Source: Agromyces humatus
Lineage (GTDB): Bacteria > Actinomycetota > Actinomycetes > Actinomycetales > Microbacteriaceae
Assembly: GCF_021228295.1 (NCBI RefSeq)
Contig: NZ_JAJQPD010000007.1
Location: 124,001-188,000 of the forward strand
Reading direction: 5' to 3'
DNA length: 64,000 nt
A model generated the notes under the pieces. The model was given only the letters and a program-made list of their open reading frames with translations. It made no database searches and had not been told where the DNA came from. The translations under genes and the position numbers were made by a program. Below are positions 44,529 to 53,256 of this stretch, piece after piece. Within the stretch, counting starts at the first letter, position 1; each line of letters opens with the position of its first letter.

Positions 44529-45407
44529 GTGACAGAACACGAGGGCGTGGGCGACGGCATCGAGGCGAACACGCGCACGATCGAGGCGTCGGTCGTCACC
44601 GACTTCAGCGATCGCATGAGCTACGGCGGGTACCTCGACCTGCCGACGCTGCTCAGCGCGCAGCGCCCGATCTCGCGGCCCGAGCACCACGACGAGCTGC
44701 TCTTCATCGTGCAGCACCAGACCACCGAGCTGTGGTTGAAGCTCGTGCTGCACGAGCTCGAGACCGCCCGCGACCTGTTGCGCGACGACCAGCTCGGCCG
44801 GGCGCTGAAGTGCATCGCGCGCGTCAAGCACATCCAGAAGACCCTGACCGAGCAGTGGTCGGTGCTCGCGACGCTCACGCCCTCGGAATACGCGCAGTTC
44901 CGCGGGGTGCTCGGCAACGCGAGCGGCTTCCAGTCGTACCAGTACCGCGCGGTCGAGTTCGTGCTCGGCAACAAGCACGCGCGCATGCTGTCGGTGTTCG
45001 AGTCCGACCCGGCCGCGCACGCCCTGCTCACGCACGAGCTCGAGACGCCGAGCCTCTACGACGAGTTCCTGCGGCTGCTCGCGCGGGCCGGCTACCCGAT
45101 CCCGCAGGCGGTGCTCGAGCGCGACGTCACGCAGGCGTGGACCTTCCAGGCCGAGCTCGTGCCCGTGTTCGCGTCGATCTACTCCGACACCGACGCGCAC
45201 TGGGCGGCCTACGAGACGTGCGAGGAGCTCGTCGACCTCGAGGACAACTTCCAGCTCTGGCGCTTCCGCCACCTGAAGACCGTCGAACGCATCATCGGCT
45301 CGAAGCCCGGCACCGGCGGGTCGAGCGGTGCGCCGTTCCTCAAGCGCGCACTCGAGCTCACGTTCTTCCCCGAGCTGTACGCCGTGCGCACCGAGATCCC
45401 GGGGTGA
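44529..45407 (+). CDS. kynA: Tryptophan 2,3-dioxygenase
   Basis: 292 residues. A heme enzyme, it opens the indole ring of L-tryptophan to N-formylkynurenine. MSYGGYLDLPTLLSAQ, HDELLFIVQHQTTELWLKLVLHELE, SGFQSYQYRAVEF, DLEDNFQLWRFRHLKTVERIIGSKPGTGGSSGAPFL and FFPELYAVRT are the standard TDO blocks, and the length is usual. The GTG start is leaderless. It leads a three-gene operon with an amidohydrolase and kynU. Confidence 0.96.
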   Translation: MTEHEGVGDGIEANTRTIEASVVTDFSDRMSYGGYLDLPTLLSAQRPISRPEHHDELLFIVQHQTTELWLKLVLHELETARDLLRDDQLGRALKCIARVKHIQKTLTEQWSVLATLTPSEYAQFRGVLGNASGFQSYQYRAVEFVLGNKHARMLSVFESDPAAHALLTHELETPSLYDEFLRLLARAGYPIPQAVLERDVTQAWTFQAELVPVFASIYSDTDAHWAAYETCEELVDLEDNFQLWRFRHLKTVERIIGSKPGTGGSSGAPFLKRALELTFFPELYAVRTEIPG

Positions 45408-45411
45408 TCGG

Positions 45412-46401
45412 ATGACCCGGCCGGCCCTCGACCTCGGACCGCTCGCCACTCCCGTGCGCCGGTCGCTGAACGGCGACCACCCCGGCGAGACCGGCACGAT
45501 GCTGCCGCCCCTCATCGACCATCACGTGCACCTCATGATCGTCGGCATCGATGCCCTCGATCATGGCAACCTGGCCGGTGCCGTCGACCTCGGGTCGCCG
45601 CTCGACCTCGTGTCGGCAGGCCGACGCCGCGACGGGTTCCCCCGCGTCGACTACGCCGGCAACTTCCTCACGGCACGCGGCGGCTACCCCATGGGGCGGC
45701 CCTGGGCGCCGCCCAGCAGTGTGCGCGAACTCGACGCCGAGCGCGGCGACCGTCGCGCCGCCCTGCCCGGAGCCGCCGAGACCGCGGTGCGCGAACAGCA
45801 GGCGTTCGGGGCATCCGTCATCAAGGTCGCACTCAACGCCGATGCCGGGCCGGTGTTCGACCGTGCCACGCTCGCGGCCGTCGTGACCGCCGCGCGCGAA
45901 CTCGACCTGCCGGTCGTCGCACATGTCGAGGGTGAGGGCATGACCGCGCTCGCGGTCGAGGCGGGGGTCGACGCCCTCGCACACACCCCGTTCACCGAGC
46001 AGGTCGACGACGCCCTCATCGCGCGCGCCGTCGCTGCAGGGCAGCGGTGGATCTCGACGCTGTTCGTGGCGGGGTACGGAGCGACGACGCCCGAGCGCGA
46101 ACGCGCCCTCGACAACCTGCGCCGTTTCCGCGAGGCGGGCGGCCGAGTGCTCTACGGCACCGACCTCGGCAACGGCGATCAGCCGCTCGGCGTCAACCCC
46201 GCCGAACTCGCACTGCTCGTCGAGGCGGGGCTCGGGGCATCCGATCTCATCGCGGCCCTCACCGATCCCTGGCCGCGCCGATCGCGCGCCGAGGGCATCG
46301 CCACCTTCGTGCCCGGCCCGCCGCCGGCCGCCATCGACGACCTGCCCGACTGGCTGGCGACGGCGTGCGTCGTGCCCGCCGAAGACCTGGAGACCCTGTG
46401 A
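45412..46401 (+). CDS. Metal-dependent amidohydrolase in the kynurenine operon
   Basis: 329 residues. The amidohydrolase-superfamily metal set is complete: His38 and His40 (DHHVHLM), Lys138 (SVIKVALN), His171 (VVAHVEGEG), His191 (ALAHTPF) and Asp251 (LYGTDLGN). It starts 4 bp after kynA, and its stop overlaps the kynU start (GTGA). No KynB/arylformamidase homologue is nearby. It thus occupies the deformylase position between tryptophan dioxygenase and kynureninase and may hydrolyse N-formylkynurenine. That role is inferred from context only. Confidence 0.88.
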   Translation: MTRPALDLGPLATPVRRSLNGDHPGETGTMLPPLIDHHVHLMIVGIDALDHGNLAGAVDLGSPLDLVSAGRRRDGFPRVDYAGNFLTARGGYPMGRPWAPPSSVRELDAERGDRRAALPGAAETAVREQQAFGASVIKVALNADAGPVFDRATLAAVVTAARELDLPVVAHVEGEGMTALAVEAGVDALAHTPFTEQVDDALIARAVAAGQRWISTLFVAGYGATTPERERALDNLRRFREAGGRVLYGTDLGNGDQPLGVNPAELALLVEAGLGASDLIAALTDPWPRRSRAEGIATFVPGPPPAAIDDLPDWLATACVVPAEDLETL

Positions 46402-47657
46402 GCCTCGACCCGCACCTCGCATTCGCCCGTCGCATGGACCGCGCCGACGGCCTCGCGCACTACCGCAAGCGCTTCGCTGGCGCCGAGACCGACCTCGTCT
46501 ACTTCGACGGCAACTCGCTCGGCCGACCGCCGCTGTCGGCGATCGAGCGCATGGGCGATTTCATGCGCGACGGGTGGGGCGAGAGGCTCATCCGCGGGTG
46601 GGACGAGGCGTGGCTGCAACTGCCCGTCGAGATCGGCGATCGCATCGGGCGCGCGGTGATCGAGGCCAAGGCCGGCCAGACGGTCATCGGCGACTCCACG
46701 ACCGTGCTGCTCTACAAGCTCGCCCGGGCTGCGGTCGACGCGCAGGTCGCACGCGACCCGCGACGACGTGAGATCGTCGTCGACACCGACAACTTCCCCA
46801 CCGACCGGTACGTGCTCGACGGCATCGCGAACGAGCGCGGCATGAAGCTGCGTTGGATCGACGTCGACATCTCGACGGGCGTCTCACCCGAGCAGCTCGC
46901 CGAGGCCGTCGGTCCCGAGACCGCCCTCGTCGTCGTGTCGCACGTCGCCTACCGTTCGGCGTACCTCGCCGACGCGCCCGAGCTCACCCGCATCGCGCAC
47001 GACGCGGGTGCGCTCATCCTGTGGGATCTCTGCCACTCAGCGGGTTCGGTACCCGTGCGGGCCGACGCCTGGGGCTTCGACCTCGCCGTCGGATGCACCT
47101 ACAAGTACCTGAACGGCGGACCGGGTTCGCCCGCCTTCGCCTACGTGCGCGACGACCTGCAGGCGGTGATCACCCAACCCATCCAGGGATGGTTCGGCAC
47201 GCGCGACATGTTCGCGATGGGGCCCGACTACGAGCCCGAGCCGAGCATCCGCCGGTTCCTCTCGGGCACGTCGCCGATCGTCGGCATGCTGCCGATGGAG
47301 GAGACGCTCGCGATGATCGAGGAGGCCGGCATGCCGGCACTGCGCGCCAAGTCGGTTGCGCTGACGTCGTTCGCGATCACGCTCGCCGACGACTGGCTCG
47401 GCCCCCTCGGGGTCACGCTCGCCTCCCCCGCCGAGTCCGAGGAGCGTGGCGGGCACGTCACTCTGCACCACCCCGCGATGCGCGAGGTCACGGCACGGCT
47501 CTGGCAGCGCGACGTCATCCCCGACTACCGCGACCCCGGCGGGCTTCGCATCGGCCTCTCGCCGCTGTCGACGAGCTTCGAAGAGGTGCACCGCGGGCTC
47601 GCGGCCACGCGCGACGTGCTGAAGACGGTGCTGCTGGAGCGCGCCGGGCTGGCGTGA
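46398..47657 (+). CDS. kynU: Kynureninase
   Basis: 419 residues, PLP-dependent fold-type I. It cleaves kynurenine to anthranilate and alanine. VYFDGNSLGRPP is the N-terminal substrate loop, DTDNFPTDRYVL and VSHVAYRSAYLAD follow, DLCHSAG holds the PLP Asp, and CTYKYLNGGPGSPAF carries the Schiff-base Lys236. RRFLSGTSPIVGM and IPDYRDPGGLRIGLSPLSTSFEEV complete the fold. The GTG at 46398 overlaps the previous stop. The operon degrades tryptophan to anthranilate; no quinolinate genes follow. Confidence 0.95.
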   Translation: MSLDPHLAFARRMDRADGLAHYRKRFAGAETDLVYFDGNSLGRPPLSAIERMGDFMRDGWGERLIRGWDEAWLQLPVEIGDRIGRAVIEAKAGQTVIGDSTTVLLYKLARAAVDAQVARDPRRREIVVDTDNFPTDRYVLDGIANERGMKLRWIDVDISTGVSPEQLAEAVGPETALVVVSHVAYRSAYLADAPELTRIAHDAGALILWDLCHSAGSVPVRADAWGFDLAVGCTYKYLNGGPGSPAFAYVRDDLQAVITQPIQGWFGTRDMFAMGPDYEPEPSIRRFLSGTSPIVGMLPMEETLAMIEEAGMPALRAKSVALTSFAITLADDWLGPLGVTLASPAESEERGGHVTLHHPAMREVTARLWQRDVIPDYRDPGGLRIGLSPLSTSFEEVHRGLAATRDVLKTVLLERAGLA

Positions 47658-47685
47658 GCCCTGGCCTGCCTGACCCCTGGCCGCG

Positions 47686-48990
47686 TCAGACGAGCGCAGC
47701 GATTCCGGCCAGTTCGTGGTGCAGGTCTGCGGCGAGCGCTGCGGCGTCGAGCGCGTCGGCGTCGCAGTGCACGGCGCACCGCAGAACGCCGTCGTACGAG
47801 ATCGCGGTCACGCCGAGCCGCACGTTGCCCTGAATCGCGGTCACCGGCCACAGTCGCTCGAGACGGGCACCCGCGAGCGCGAGCGGATGCCTCGGGCCGG
47901 GCACGTTCGAGACGAACATGACGATCAGGCGCTGGTGACGGGCGAGCCGCATGAACAGCCGCGCACCGAACCGCGTTCGCGTGAGCTCGAACGTGCCGCG
48001 CGACCGTGCGTCCTGCTTGGCCACGCTCGTGAGGCCGGCGACGTGCCGGAGCCGCCGGCCGACGTCCGTCTCGCGCGTGGGCAGATCCACGAGCATCACG
48101 CCCACGGCGTTGCCCGAGTCGTCGCGATGCGCGAGTGCGACGGGGACGCTCGTGGAGAGGGCCGCGGGAACGGGCTCGCCGCGGGCGCCGAGCGCCGCCG
48201 TCACGGCCGTCGCGACCGCGACGAGGAGGGCGTCGTTCACCGTCGCGCCGACGGTGCGGGCCCCGGCGGCGAGGGCGCCGAGGTCGACCTCGGCGAACCC
48301 GATGCCACGTCGGGGAGAGATGCGCCCGAGCAGGATGGTGCGCGGCGCACGCCGCACGAGCATCGTCGCGGTGCGTCGCAGCCCTGATGCGAGCATGCGC
48401 ACCTGGGCGGTGAACGGCGACCGTCGCGACGAGCTCTGCTCGCGTGTGTTCGTACTCCGGTTCACGGATGCTGCCGACACGGCACTCGCGTTCGATGCAT
48501 CCGCGGCATCGAAGAGCACCTCGGCGAGGCGGACTGCCCCGTACCCGTCGGCGATGGCGTGGTGGATGCGAAGCACGATTCCCGCACGTGCCGGCGCGAC
48601 GCCGGGGACGACGATCAGCTCCCAGAGCGGGCGGTCCGGCGGAAGCGGCGTCACGATGAGGCGGGCACAGAGCGACTCGAGCCCGGCGATCCCGGCGACC
48701 GGTTCTGCAACGCGCACATGATGCGCGAGGTCGGGCGACACCGGCTCCCAGACGAGCAGCCGGCCGTCATGACGCACCCGCTCACGCAACCGTGTCAGGC
48801 GGGGAAGCCGTTCGGCGATCGCCGACCGCAGCGCGTCGAGGTCGACGGAACCGTCGGCAGCCACCGCGCCGCCCGGCGCGAGCACGCCGGCCATCAGGAA
48901 CGCGTTGACCTGGTCGGGCGCATCGATCGCGATGTTCGCCGCATCCGCGGTCGAGAGCCGTTCGAACCGGACGCCCGCTGCGCTGGTCAC
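47686..48990 (-). CDS. WS/DGAT-family O-acyltransferase
   Basis: 434 residues. The active-site motif HHAIADG (His143, His144, Asp148, Gly149) and the C-terminal [24 protein letters not shown] region define bacterial wax-ester synthase/diacylglycerol acyltransferases. These make triacylglycerol or wax esters from acyl-CoA at the membrane. The protein is slightly short against mycobacterial homologues (about 450-470). The GTG at 48988-48990 is the start. It is divergent from purS and convergent with kynU. Confidence 0.9.
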   Translation of the reverse strand: MTSAAGVRFERLSTADAANIAIDAPDQVNAFLMAGVLAPGGAVAADGSVDLDALRSAIAERLPRLTRLRERVRHDGRLLVWEPVSPDLAHHVRVAEPVAGIAGLESLCARLIVTPLPPDRPLWELIVVPGVAPARAGIVLRIHHAIADGYGAVRLAEVLFDAADASNASAVSAASVNRSTNTREQSSSRRSPFTAQVRMLASGLRRTATMLVRRAPRTILLGRISPRRGIGFAEVDLGALAAGARTVGATVNDALLVAVATAVTAALGARGEPVPAALSTSVPVALAHRDDSGNAVGVMLVDLPTRETDVGRRLRHVAGLTSVAKQDARSRGTFELTRTRFGARLFMRLARHQRLIVMFVSNVPGPRHPLALAGARLERLWPVTAIQGNVRLGVTAISYDGVLRCAVHCDADALDAAALAADLHHELAGIAALV

Positions 48991-49045
48991 GGGAGCATCC
49001 TATGTCGCACTCGCGGGCCGCACCCCCACGCCGCCACGCGCCCGA

Positions 49046-49051
49046 TAGAAT
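49046..49051 (+). promoter_or_regulatory. -10 element of purSQ
   Basis: TAGAAT lies 36 bp before the purS GTG, giving a short leader with GGAG at 49077-49080. Confidence 0.45.
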
Positions 49052-49087
49052 CGAGGAATCCACCCCCTCACCGGACGGAGAACCGCG

Positions 49088-49420
49088 GTGCCCACCATCG
49101 TCGTCGAAGTGATGCCCAAGGCCGAACTGCTCGATCCCCAGGGCAAGGCCGTCGCCGGCGCCCTCGCCCGCACCGGGCACTCCGGGTTCACCGGCGTGCG
49201 CCTCGGCAAGCGGTTCGAACTCACGGTCGACGGGCCGGTCGACGACGCGCTCCGCGCGAGCGTGAAGCAGATCGCCGAAGAGATCCTCTCGAATCAGGTC
49301 ATCGAAGACGTCGTGGGCATCCACTACGAGGTGAGCAACGTCGAGCTCGCCGAAGAGGCCGTCGAAGCGGCATCCGTCACCGACGCGGGCTTCGGAGCCC
49401 CCGCGGGCGAGACCCACTGA
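49088..49420 (+). CDS. purS: FGAM synthetase, PurS subunit
   Basis: 110 residues. The PurS core (about 1-84: [42 protein letters not shown]) bridges PurL and PurQ in the three-part FGAM synthetase. A C-terminal extension of about 25 residues ([24 protein letters not shown]) exceeds the usual 80-85-residue length. The GTG start has GGAG 7 nt upstream. purQ follows after 17 bp; purL is not present in the window. Confidence 0.93.
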   Translation: MPTIVVEVMPKAELLDPQGKAVAGALARTGHSGFTGVRLGKRFELTVDGPVDDALRASVKQIAEEILSNQVIEDVVGIHYEVSNVELAEEAVEAASVTDAGFGAPAGETH

Positions 49421-49437
49421 GCGGGCGGGCTGACCAC

Positions 49438-50136
49438 ATGCGCATCGGCGTCATCACGTTCCCCGGCTCGCTCGACGACCGCGACGCGCAGCGTGCGGTG
49501 CGGCTCGCGGGCGGTGAGCCCGTCGCGCTCTGGCACGGCTCGCACGACCTCGAGGGCGTCGACGCCCTCATCCTGCCCGGTGGCTTCAGCTACGGCGACT
49601 ACCTGCGCTGCGGCGCGATCGCCTCGCTCAGCCCCATCATGACCGAGGTCGTCTCGGCCGCGAACGCAGGCATGCCCGTGCTCGGCATCTGCAACGGCTT
49701 CCAGATGCTGACCGAGGCGGGGCTGCTCGAGGGCGGGCTCATCCGCAACGACCACGGCTCGTTCATCTGCCGCGATCAGGTGCTGACCGTCGAGAACACG
49801 TCGACCTCGTGGACTGCCGAGTTCGAGGCCGGGCAGCAGGTCACGATCCCGCTGAAGAACGGCGAAGGCGGCTTCATCGCCTCCGACGAGACGCTCGATC
49901 GCCTCGAGGGAGAGGGGCGCGTCGTGTTCCGCTACGTCGACGTGAACCCCAACGGATCCCTGCGCGACATCGCCGGCATCTCGAACGAACGCGGCAACGT
50001 GGTGGGGCTCATGCCGCACCCCGAGCACGCGGTCGAGCCCGGCTTCGGCCCCGACACCGCCGCCGCGATGCGGTCGGGTGTCGACGGCCTCGGGTTCTTC
50101 ACGAGCGTGGTTCGCCGATCGCTGGTGGAGGCGTAG
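49438..50136 (+). CDS. purQ: FGAM synthetase, glutaminase subunit PurQ
   Basis: 232 residues. [40 protein letters not shown] and [11 protein letters not shown] (nucleophile Cys) are followed by [15 protein letters not shown] (catalytic His/Glu), the standard PurQ set. It supplies ammonia for FGAR to FGAM. The ATG at 49438 is 17 bp after purS. The absence of purL immediately downstream is unusual for actinobacteria, where purQ-purL are often adjacent. Confidence 0.96.
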   Translation: MRIGVITFPGSLDDRDAQRAVRLAGGEPVALWHGSHDLEGVDALILPGGFSYGDYLRCGAIASLSPIMTEVVSAANAGMPVLGICNGFQMLTEAGLLEGGLIRNDHGSFICRDQVLTVENTSTSWTAEFEAGQQVTIPLKNGEGGFIASDETLDRLEGEGRVVFRYVDVNPNGSLRDIAGISNERGNVVGLMPHPEHAVEPGFGPDTAAAMRSGVDGLGFFTSVVRRSLVEA

Positions 50137-50320
50137 CGACTCCGATCGCCTCCGCACAGAGCTTCTCGCGTTCCGCGTAGGACTCCGCGATCGGCGGCAG
50201 CTCCGCCTGGGCGCGCCGATCGTCGACCGTCGTCTCGTTCTCGATCGGCGCCCGCGTGCTGCGCGATCGCCCAGGCCGCAGTCGCTGCTTCCCGGCCGAC
50301 GGCGCATCAGGGATAACCCT

Positions 50321-50402
50321 CTCGACGCGAGGATTGCTCAGGAGTAGCGTACGGAGCGCCGTGATCGGGGGGTCACCGCCTCGATGCGACGATTGCCGAG
50401 CA
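50321..50402 (+). promoter_or_regulatory. Paired direct repeat upstream of the M6 operon
   Basis: CTCGACGCGAGGATTGCTCA (50321-50340) and CTCGATGCGACGATTGCCGA (50380-50399) match at about 16 of 20 positions, 59 bp apart. Either could be a regulator site; one overlaps the predicted leader. Confidence 0.4.
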
Positions 50403-50420
50403 TGAATCGGGGGGATTCAT
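50402..50420 (+). promoter_or_regulatory. Hairpin presenting the Shine-Dalgarno of the M6 gene
   Basis: ATGAATC (50402-50408) and GATTCAT (50414-50420) form a perfect 7-bp stem whose loop is poly-G. The G-run is the only Shine-Dalgarno for the ATG at 50422, so the stem directly abuts the start codon. Confidence 0.55.
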
Positions 50421-50421
50421 C

Positions 50422-52341
50422 ATGGACGTTCGCAGGGATTTCGCACGCCCGTTGACCGTTCCGGTGCACCACGTCGACGACCTGTGCGTCGTCGCGCCGG
50501 CACCGGAACTCAACGACCAGCTCAAGGAGCAGTTCGAGCGGCTGCGCAATCGCGCACCCCAGCTGCTCTCACACCAGCTGATGCGCGGCGGGCCGCCGGA
50601 GCACGTCGGACTGAACGACGGCCTCATCTATCCGGGGACGTACTTTCCGACCGGGACGACCGCGGCCGTCGCGCAGCGGGCGGCCCTCGACCGCGCGCCG
50701 CTGCGCGGCACCGTTCGTGTCGTCGTCGTGCTCGTCGACTTCTCCGACAAGGTGATGGCTTCGGGGGCCGAGGCTCGATTCGAGGAGCTCTTCTTCTCCT
50801 CGGGTCAGTTGACGCATGGCAGCGTCAAGGAGTATTTCACCGATGTGTCCGGCGGCCTCATCTCGCTCGCCGGGGAGGTCGTCGGCCCGTACCGTATGCC
50901 GCAGACGCTCGCGACCTACGCCGGCGCCGACAACGGCCTGCAGATGACGCAGCCCAACGCCCGCACACTCGCGAACGATGCGATCTCGGCCGCTGACGCC
51001 GACGTCGACTTCGCGCCCTACGACAACGACGGCAACGGGTACGTCGATGCCTTCATCGTCGTGCATGCCGGCCGCGGCGCCGAGGAGTCGGGCAGCTCGG
51101 CCGACATCTGGTCGCACAAGTGGGTGACGCCCGCCGAGCGCAACGTCGACGGAGTGAAGATCTTCGCCTACCTGACGATTCCGGAGGACGCGAAGATCGG
51201 CGTCTCCGCCCACGAGATCGGTCACCTCGTCTTCGGCTGGCCCGACCTCTACGACACGGATGGCACGTCCGAGGGCATCGGCAACTGGTGCCTCATGGCC
51301 GGCGGATCGTGGGGACTCGGCGGAGATCGTCCGACGCATCCGTCTGCCTGGTGCAAGGCGAACCAGGGCTGGATCAGTGTCGTGAGCCAGACCACGAATG
51401 CGACGGTCGCCGTCACCGACGTCAAGACCAGCCGCACGGCATACCGGCTCTGGAAGGACGGCACGGGTGGCAACGAGTACTTCCTCGTCGAGAACCGCCA
51501 GCAGGACGGCTACGACGCCTCGCTTCCCGGCGAAGGGCTGCTCATCTGGCACATCGACGAGGCCATCGGCAACAACAAGGACGAGACGCACTACAAGGTC
51601 GCCCTCGTGCAGGCCGACGCACAACGTCACCTCGAGAACAACGCCAACCGCGGCGACGGGGGCGACCCGTACCCGGGCAGTGCAGCCAACACGGCGTTCT
51701 CGTCGTCGACCACACCGAACAGCAAGTCGTACGCGGGTTCCAACACGTGCGTCTCGGTGACGAACATCCCGCCGTCGTCGACGACGATGTCCGTCAATCT
51801 CGGGGTGCGATGCCTCACCAAGGCTCCGAAGGAGGCCAAGGACCTGAAGGACATCACCAAGGAGATCCGCAAGGAGATCTTCAAGGAGCGGCCGAAGGAG
51901 TTCAAGGACTTCAAGGACCGCAAGGAGGCCCGCAAGGAGTTCAAGGAACGCAAGGAGTTCAAGGAGTTCAAGGAATTCGGCGAGAACAAGCTCATCGACG
52001 GGAAGCCCTTCGACAACGCCCCGCCGATGCACGCCCCCGCCGGGTACGCCGGGCCGTCCTTCTCGGAGTACGGCGGTGCCTCCGACGACATCGCAGCCCG
52101 GCTCGCATCGCTCGAGGCCGCGGTCCACGCGCTGCTCGCGGCGTTCGGCGCCGAACAGCAGGGGCAGCCGTGGGGAGACCCCGAGTCGGAGGCAGCTCCG
52201 TCTGAGCCGTTCATCGGCAGCGAGGAACGGCCGCACCTCGGCCACCAGGTCGGAGGCGCCGACGTGAGTGCGCTTCGCGAGGGGATGGAGGCCGGCGCCG
52301 CCGAGGCGAAGCGCGCGTTCGACGCGCTGCCGCCCCAGTAG
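50422..52341 (+). CDS. M6-family metallopeptidase without signal peptide, with Lys/Glu/Phe-rich tail
   Basis: 639 residues. The catalytic domain (about 90-380) has HEIGH (264-268; zinc ligands His264, His268, catalytic Glu265) followed by GWPDLYDTDG and GNWCLMAGGSWG, the immune inhibitor A/M6 pattern. Unlike secreted M6 enzymes, the N-terminus (MDVRRDFARPLTVPVHH) is not a signal peptide. Residues about 469-523 are a charged stretch of repeating KEFK/KDFK units, then a Pro/Gly-rich linker and a helical C-terminus. It is the first gene of a four-gene cassette with an ATP-grasp ligase. It may process, or be modified by, the downstream enzymes. Confidence 0.85.
   Translation: MDVRRDFARPLTVPVHHVDDLCVVAPAPELNDQLKEQFERLRNRAPQLLSHQLMRGGPPEHVGLNDGLIYPGTYFPTGTTAAVAQRAALDRAPLRGTVRVVVVLVDFSDKVMASGAEARFEELFFSSGQLTHGSVKEYFTDVSGGLISLAGEVVGPYRMPQTLATYAGADNGLQMTQPNARTLANDAISAADADVDFAPYDNDGNGYVDAFIVVHAGRGAEESGSSADIWSHKWVTPAERNVDGVKIFAYLTIPEDAKIGVSAHEIGHLVFGWPDLYDTDGTSEGIGNWCLMAGGSWGLGGDRPTHPSAWCKANQGWISVVSQTTNATVAVTDVKTSRTAYRLWKDGTGGNEYFLVENRQQDGYDASLPGEGLLIWHIDEAIGNNKDETHYKVALVQADAQRHLENNANRGDGGDPYPGSAANTAFSSSTTPNSKSYAGSNTCVSVTNIPPSSTTMSVNLGVRCLTKAPKEAKDLKDITKEIRKEIFKERPKEFKDFKDRKEARKEFKERKEFKEFKEFGENKLIDGKPFDNAPPMHAPAGYAGPSFSEYGGASDDIAARLASLEAAVHALLAAFGAEQQGQPWGDPESEAAPSEPFIGSEERPHLGHQVGGADVSALREGMEAGAAEAKRAFDALPPQ
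51829..51990 (+). repeat. AAGGAGTTC-type coding repeat (KEFK ladder)
   Basis: Degenerate 9-bp units (AAGGAGTTC, AAGGACTTC, CGCAAGGAG) encode alternating Lys, Glu/Asp and Phe: KEFKDFKDRKEARKEF, then KERKEFKEFKEF. Composition differs sharply from the rest of the gene. The spacing would place Lys and Glu one turn apart on a helix. Confidence 0.8.
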
Positions 52342-52353
52342 CGGATCGATCTG

Positions 52354-53256
52354 ATGACACGCCCTTCGGTGCTCGTGCTGGCCCAGCGCGATGACGTGGG
52401 GGCGAGGGCCATCGCCTCGCTCCTGCGTCAGCGCGCCGTCTGCGAGGTCACGCTCGCCGACGAGTTCGCATTCTCCCGCGATGCGGTGTTCCACGCCCCC
52501 GAGTCGGGGCGCGCAGGCGAGGATGCTTCGGGCGGACTGGCCGCTGCGCATCCCTCGCCGGAAGGTTCCGCGCGTCGCCGATCGGGAGTGGATCCGGAGC
52601 GGCCGTACGACGTCATCCTCTGCCGGGCGACGACGTTCCGCTCGAGGAGGTTCAGGCAGCGGACCGATGACGAGTACGCCGCCGCCGAGATGCACGCGTT
52701 CGGGCTGAGCTGGCTCTGGAGTCGGCGCGACATCGTCGTCAATCCACCCACGCCCGCCTGCCTCAGCGGCGCCGCACCCGACCTGCTGGGTGTCGCGCGC
52801 GCATGCGCCGCGGTCGGCCTGGCGACGCCGGCGGTGCTGCTCGCGACGGACGCTGCACGCGTCGACCGTGCGCGGCTCACCGGTCCGACCCGTCGGCCGT
52901 GGGTCGGGGTCGTACCGGGTGACTACGATGCGGCGCCCGTCGATGGCGGGCCTCCGCTCGCGGCACCCGCGCTCTGGATCGAGGAACTCCTCCCCGAACG
53001 GCTCCCGGTGCTGGTCTGCCGTGACCGCCTCGTCGACGCGCCGCCGGCCCTCGCCGGCCGTCTTCGCCAGTTGGCCACGTCGATCGGGCTCCCGCTCGCC
53101 GAGATCCGGCTCGCCCGGTCGGCGGGGCGGCCGGGCGGCATGGTCGTCGTCGGAATCAGTCCGGTCCCCGCACTGCAGGGCGCCGCGCAGCTGCGCGTCG
53201 TGGCGACCGATCTCGAGCTTCGGGCGTCAGCGCACCGGGAACGGGCAGTCGCATGA
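52354..53256 (+). CDS. ATP-grasp companion protein (pre-ATP-grasp-like), uncertain
   Basis: 300 residues, no firm family match. It opens with a Rossmann-like strand (PSVLVLAQRDDVGARAIASLL) and contains the pre-ATP-grasp-type segment WSRRDIVVNPPTPACLSGAAPDLLGVARACAAVGLATPAVLLATD. This resembles the N-terminal half of RimK-like ligases and their companions. No ATP-grasp Lys or E-x-N metal site is visible, so it is probably non-catalytic. It starts 12 bp after the peptidase and overlaps the ligase start (ATGA), suggesting the two proteins work together. Confidence 0.7.
   Translation: MTRPSVLVLAQRDDVGARAIASLLRQRAVCEVTLADEFAFSRDAVFHAPESGRAGEDASGGLAAAHPSPEGSARRRSGVDPERPYDVILCRATTFRSRRFRQRTDDEYAAAEMHAFGLSWLWSRRDIVVNPPTPACLSGAAPDLLGVARACAAVGLATPAVLLATDAARVDRARLTGPTRRPWVGVVPGDYDAAPVDGGPPLAAPALWIEELLPERLPVLVCRDRLVDAPPALAGRLRQLATSIGLPLAEIRLARSAGRPGGMVVVGISPVPALQGAAQLRVVATDLELRASAHRERAVA

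Larger units (their letters stand above)
50137..50421. other. Non-coding upstream region of the M6/ATP-grasp cassette
   Basis: 285 bp without a convincing gene. It holds a loose 8-bp inverted repeat after purQ (CCGATCGC 50142-50149 / GCGATCGG 50187-50194), two copies of a CTCGA-GCGA-GATTGC direct repeat, a possible TAGCGT -10 at 50345-50350 and a hairpin at the ribosome binding site. Confidence 0.6.

Noticed and set aside
50137..50421. Small protein-coding gene in the gap before the M6 gene
   Set aside because: No frame has a plausible start with Shine-Dalgarno or the GC3 bias of neighbouring genes.
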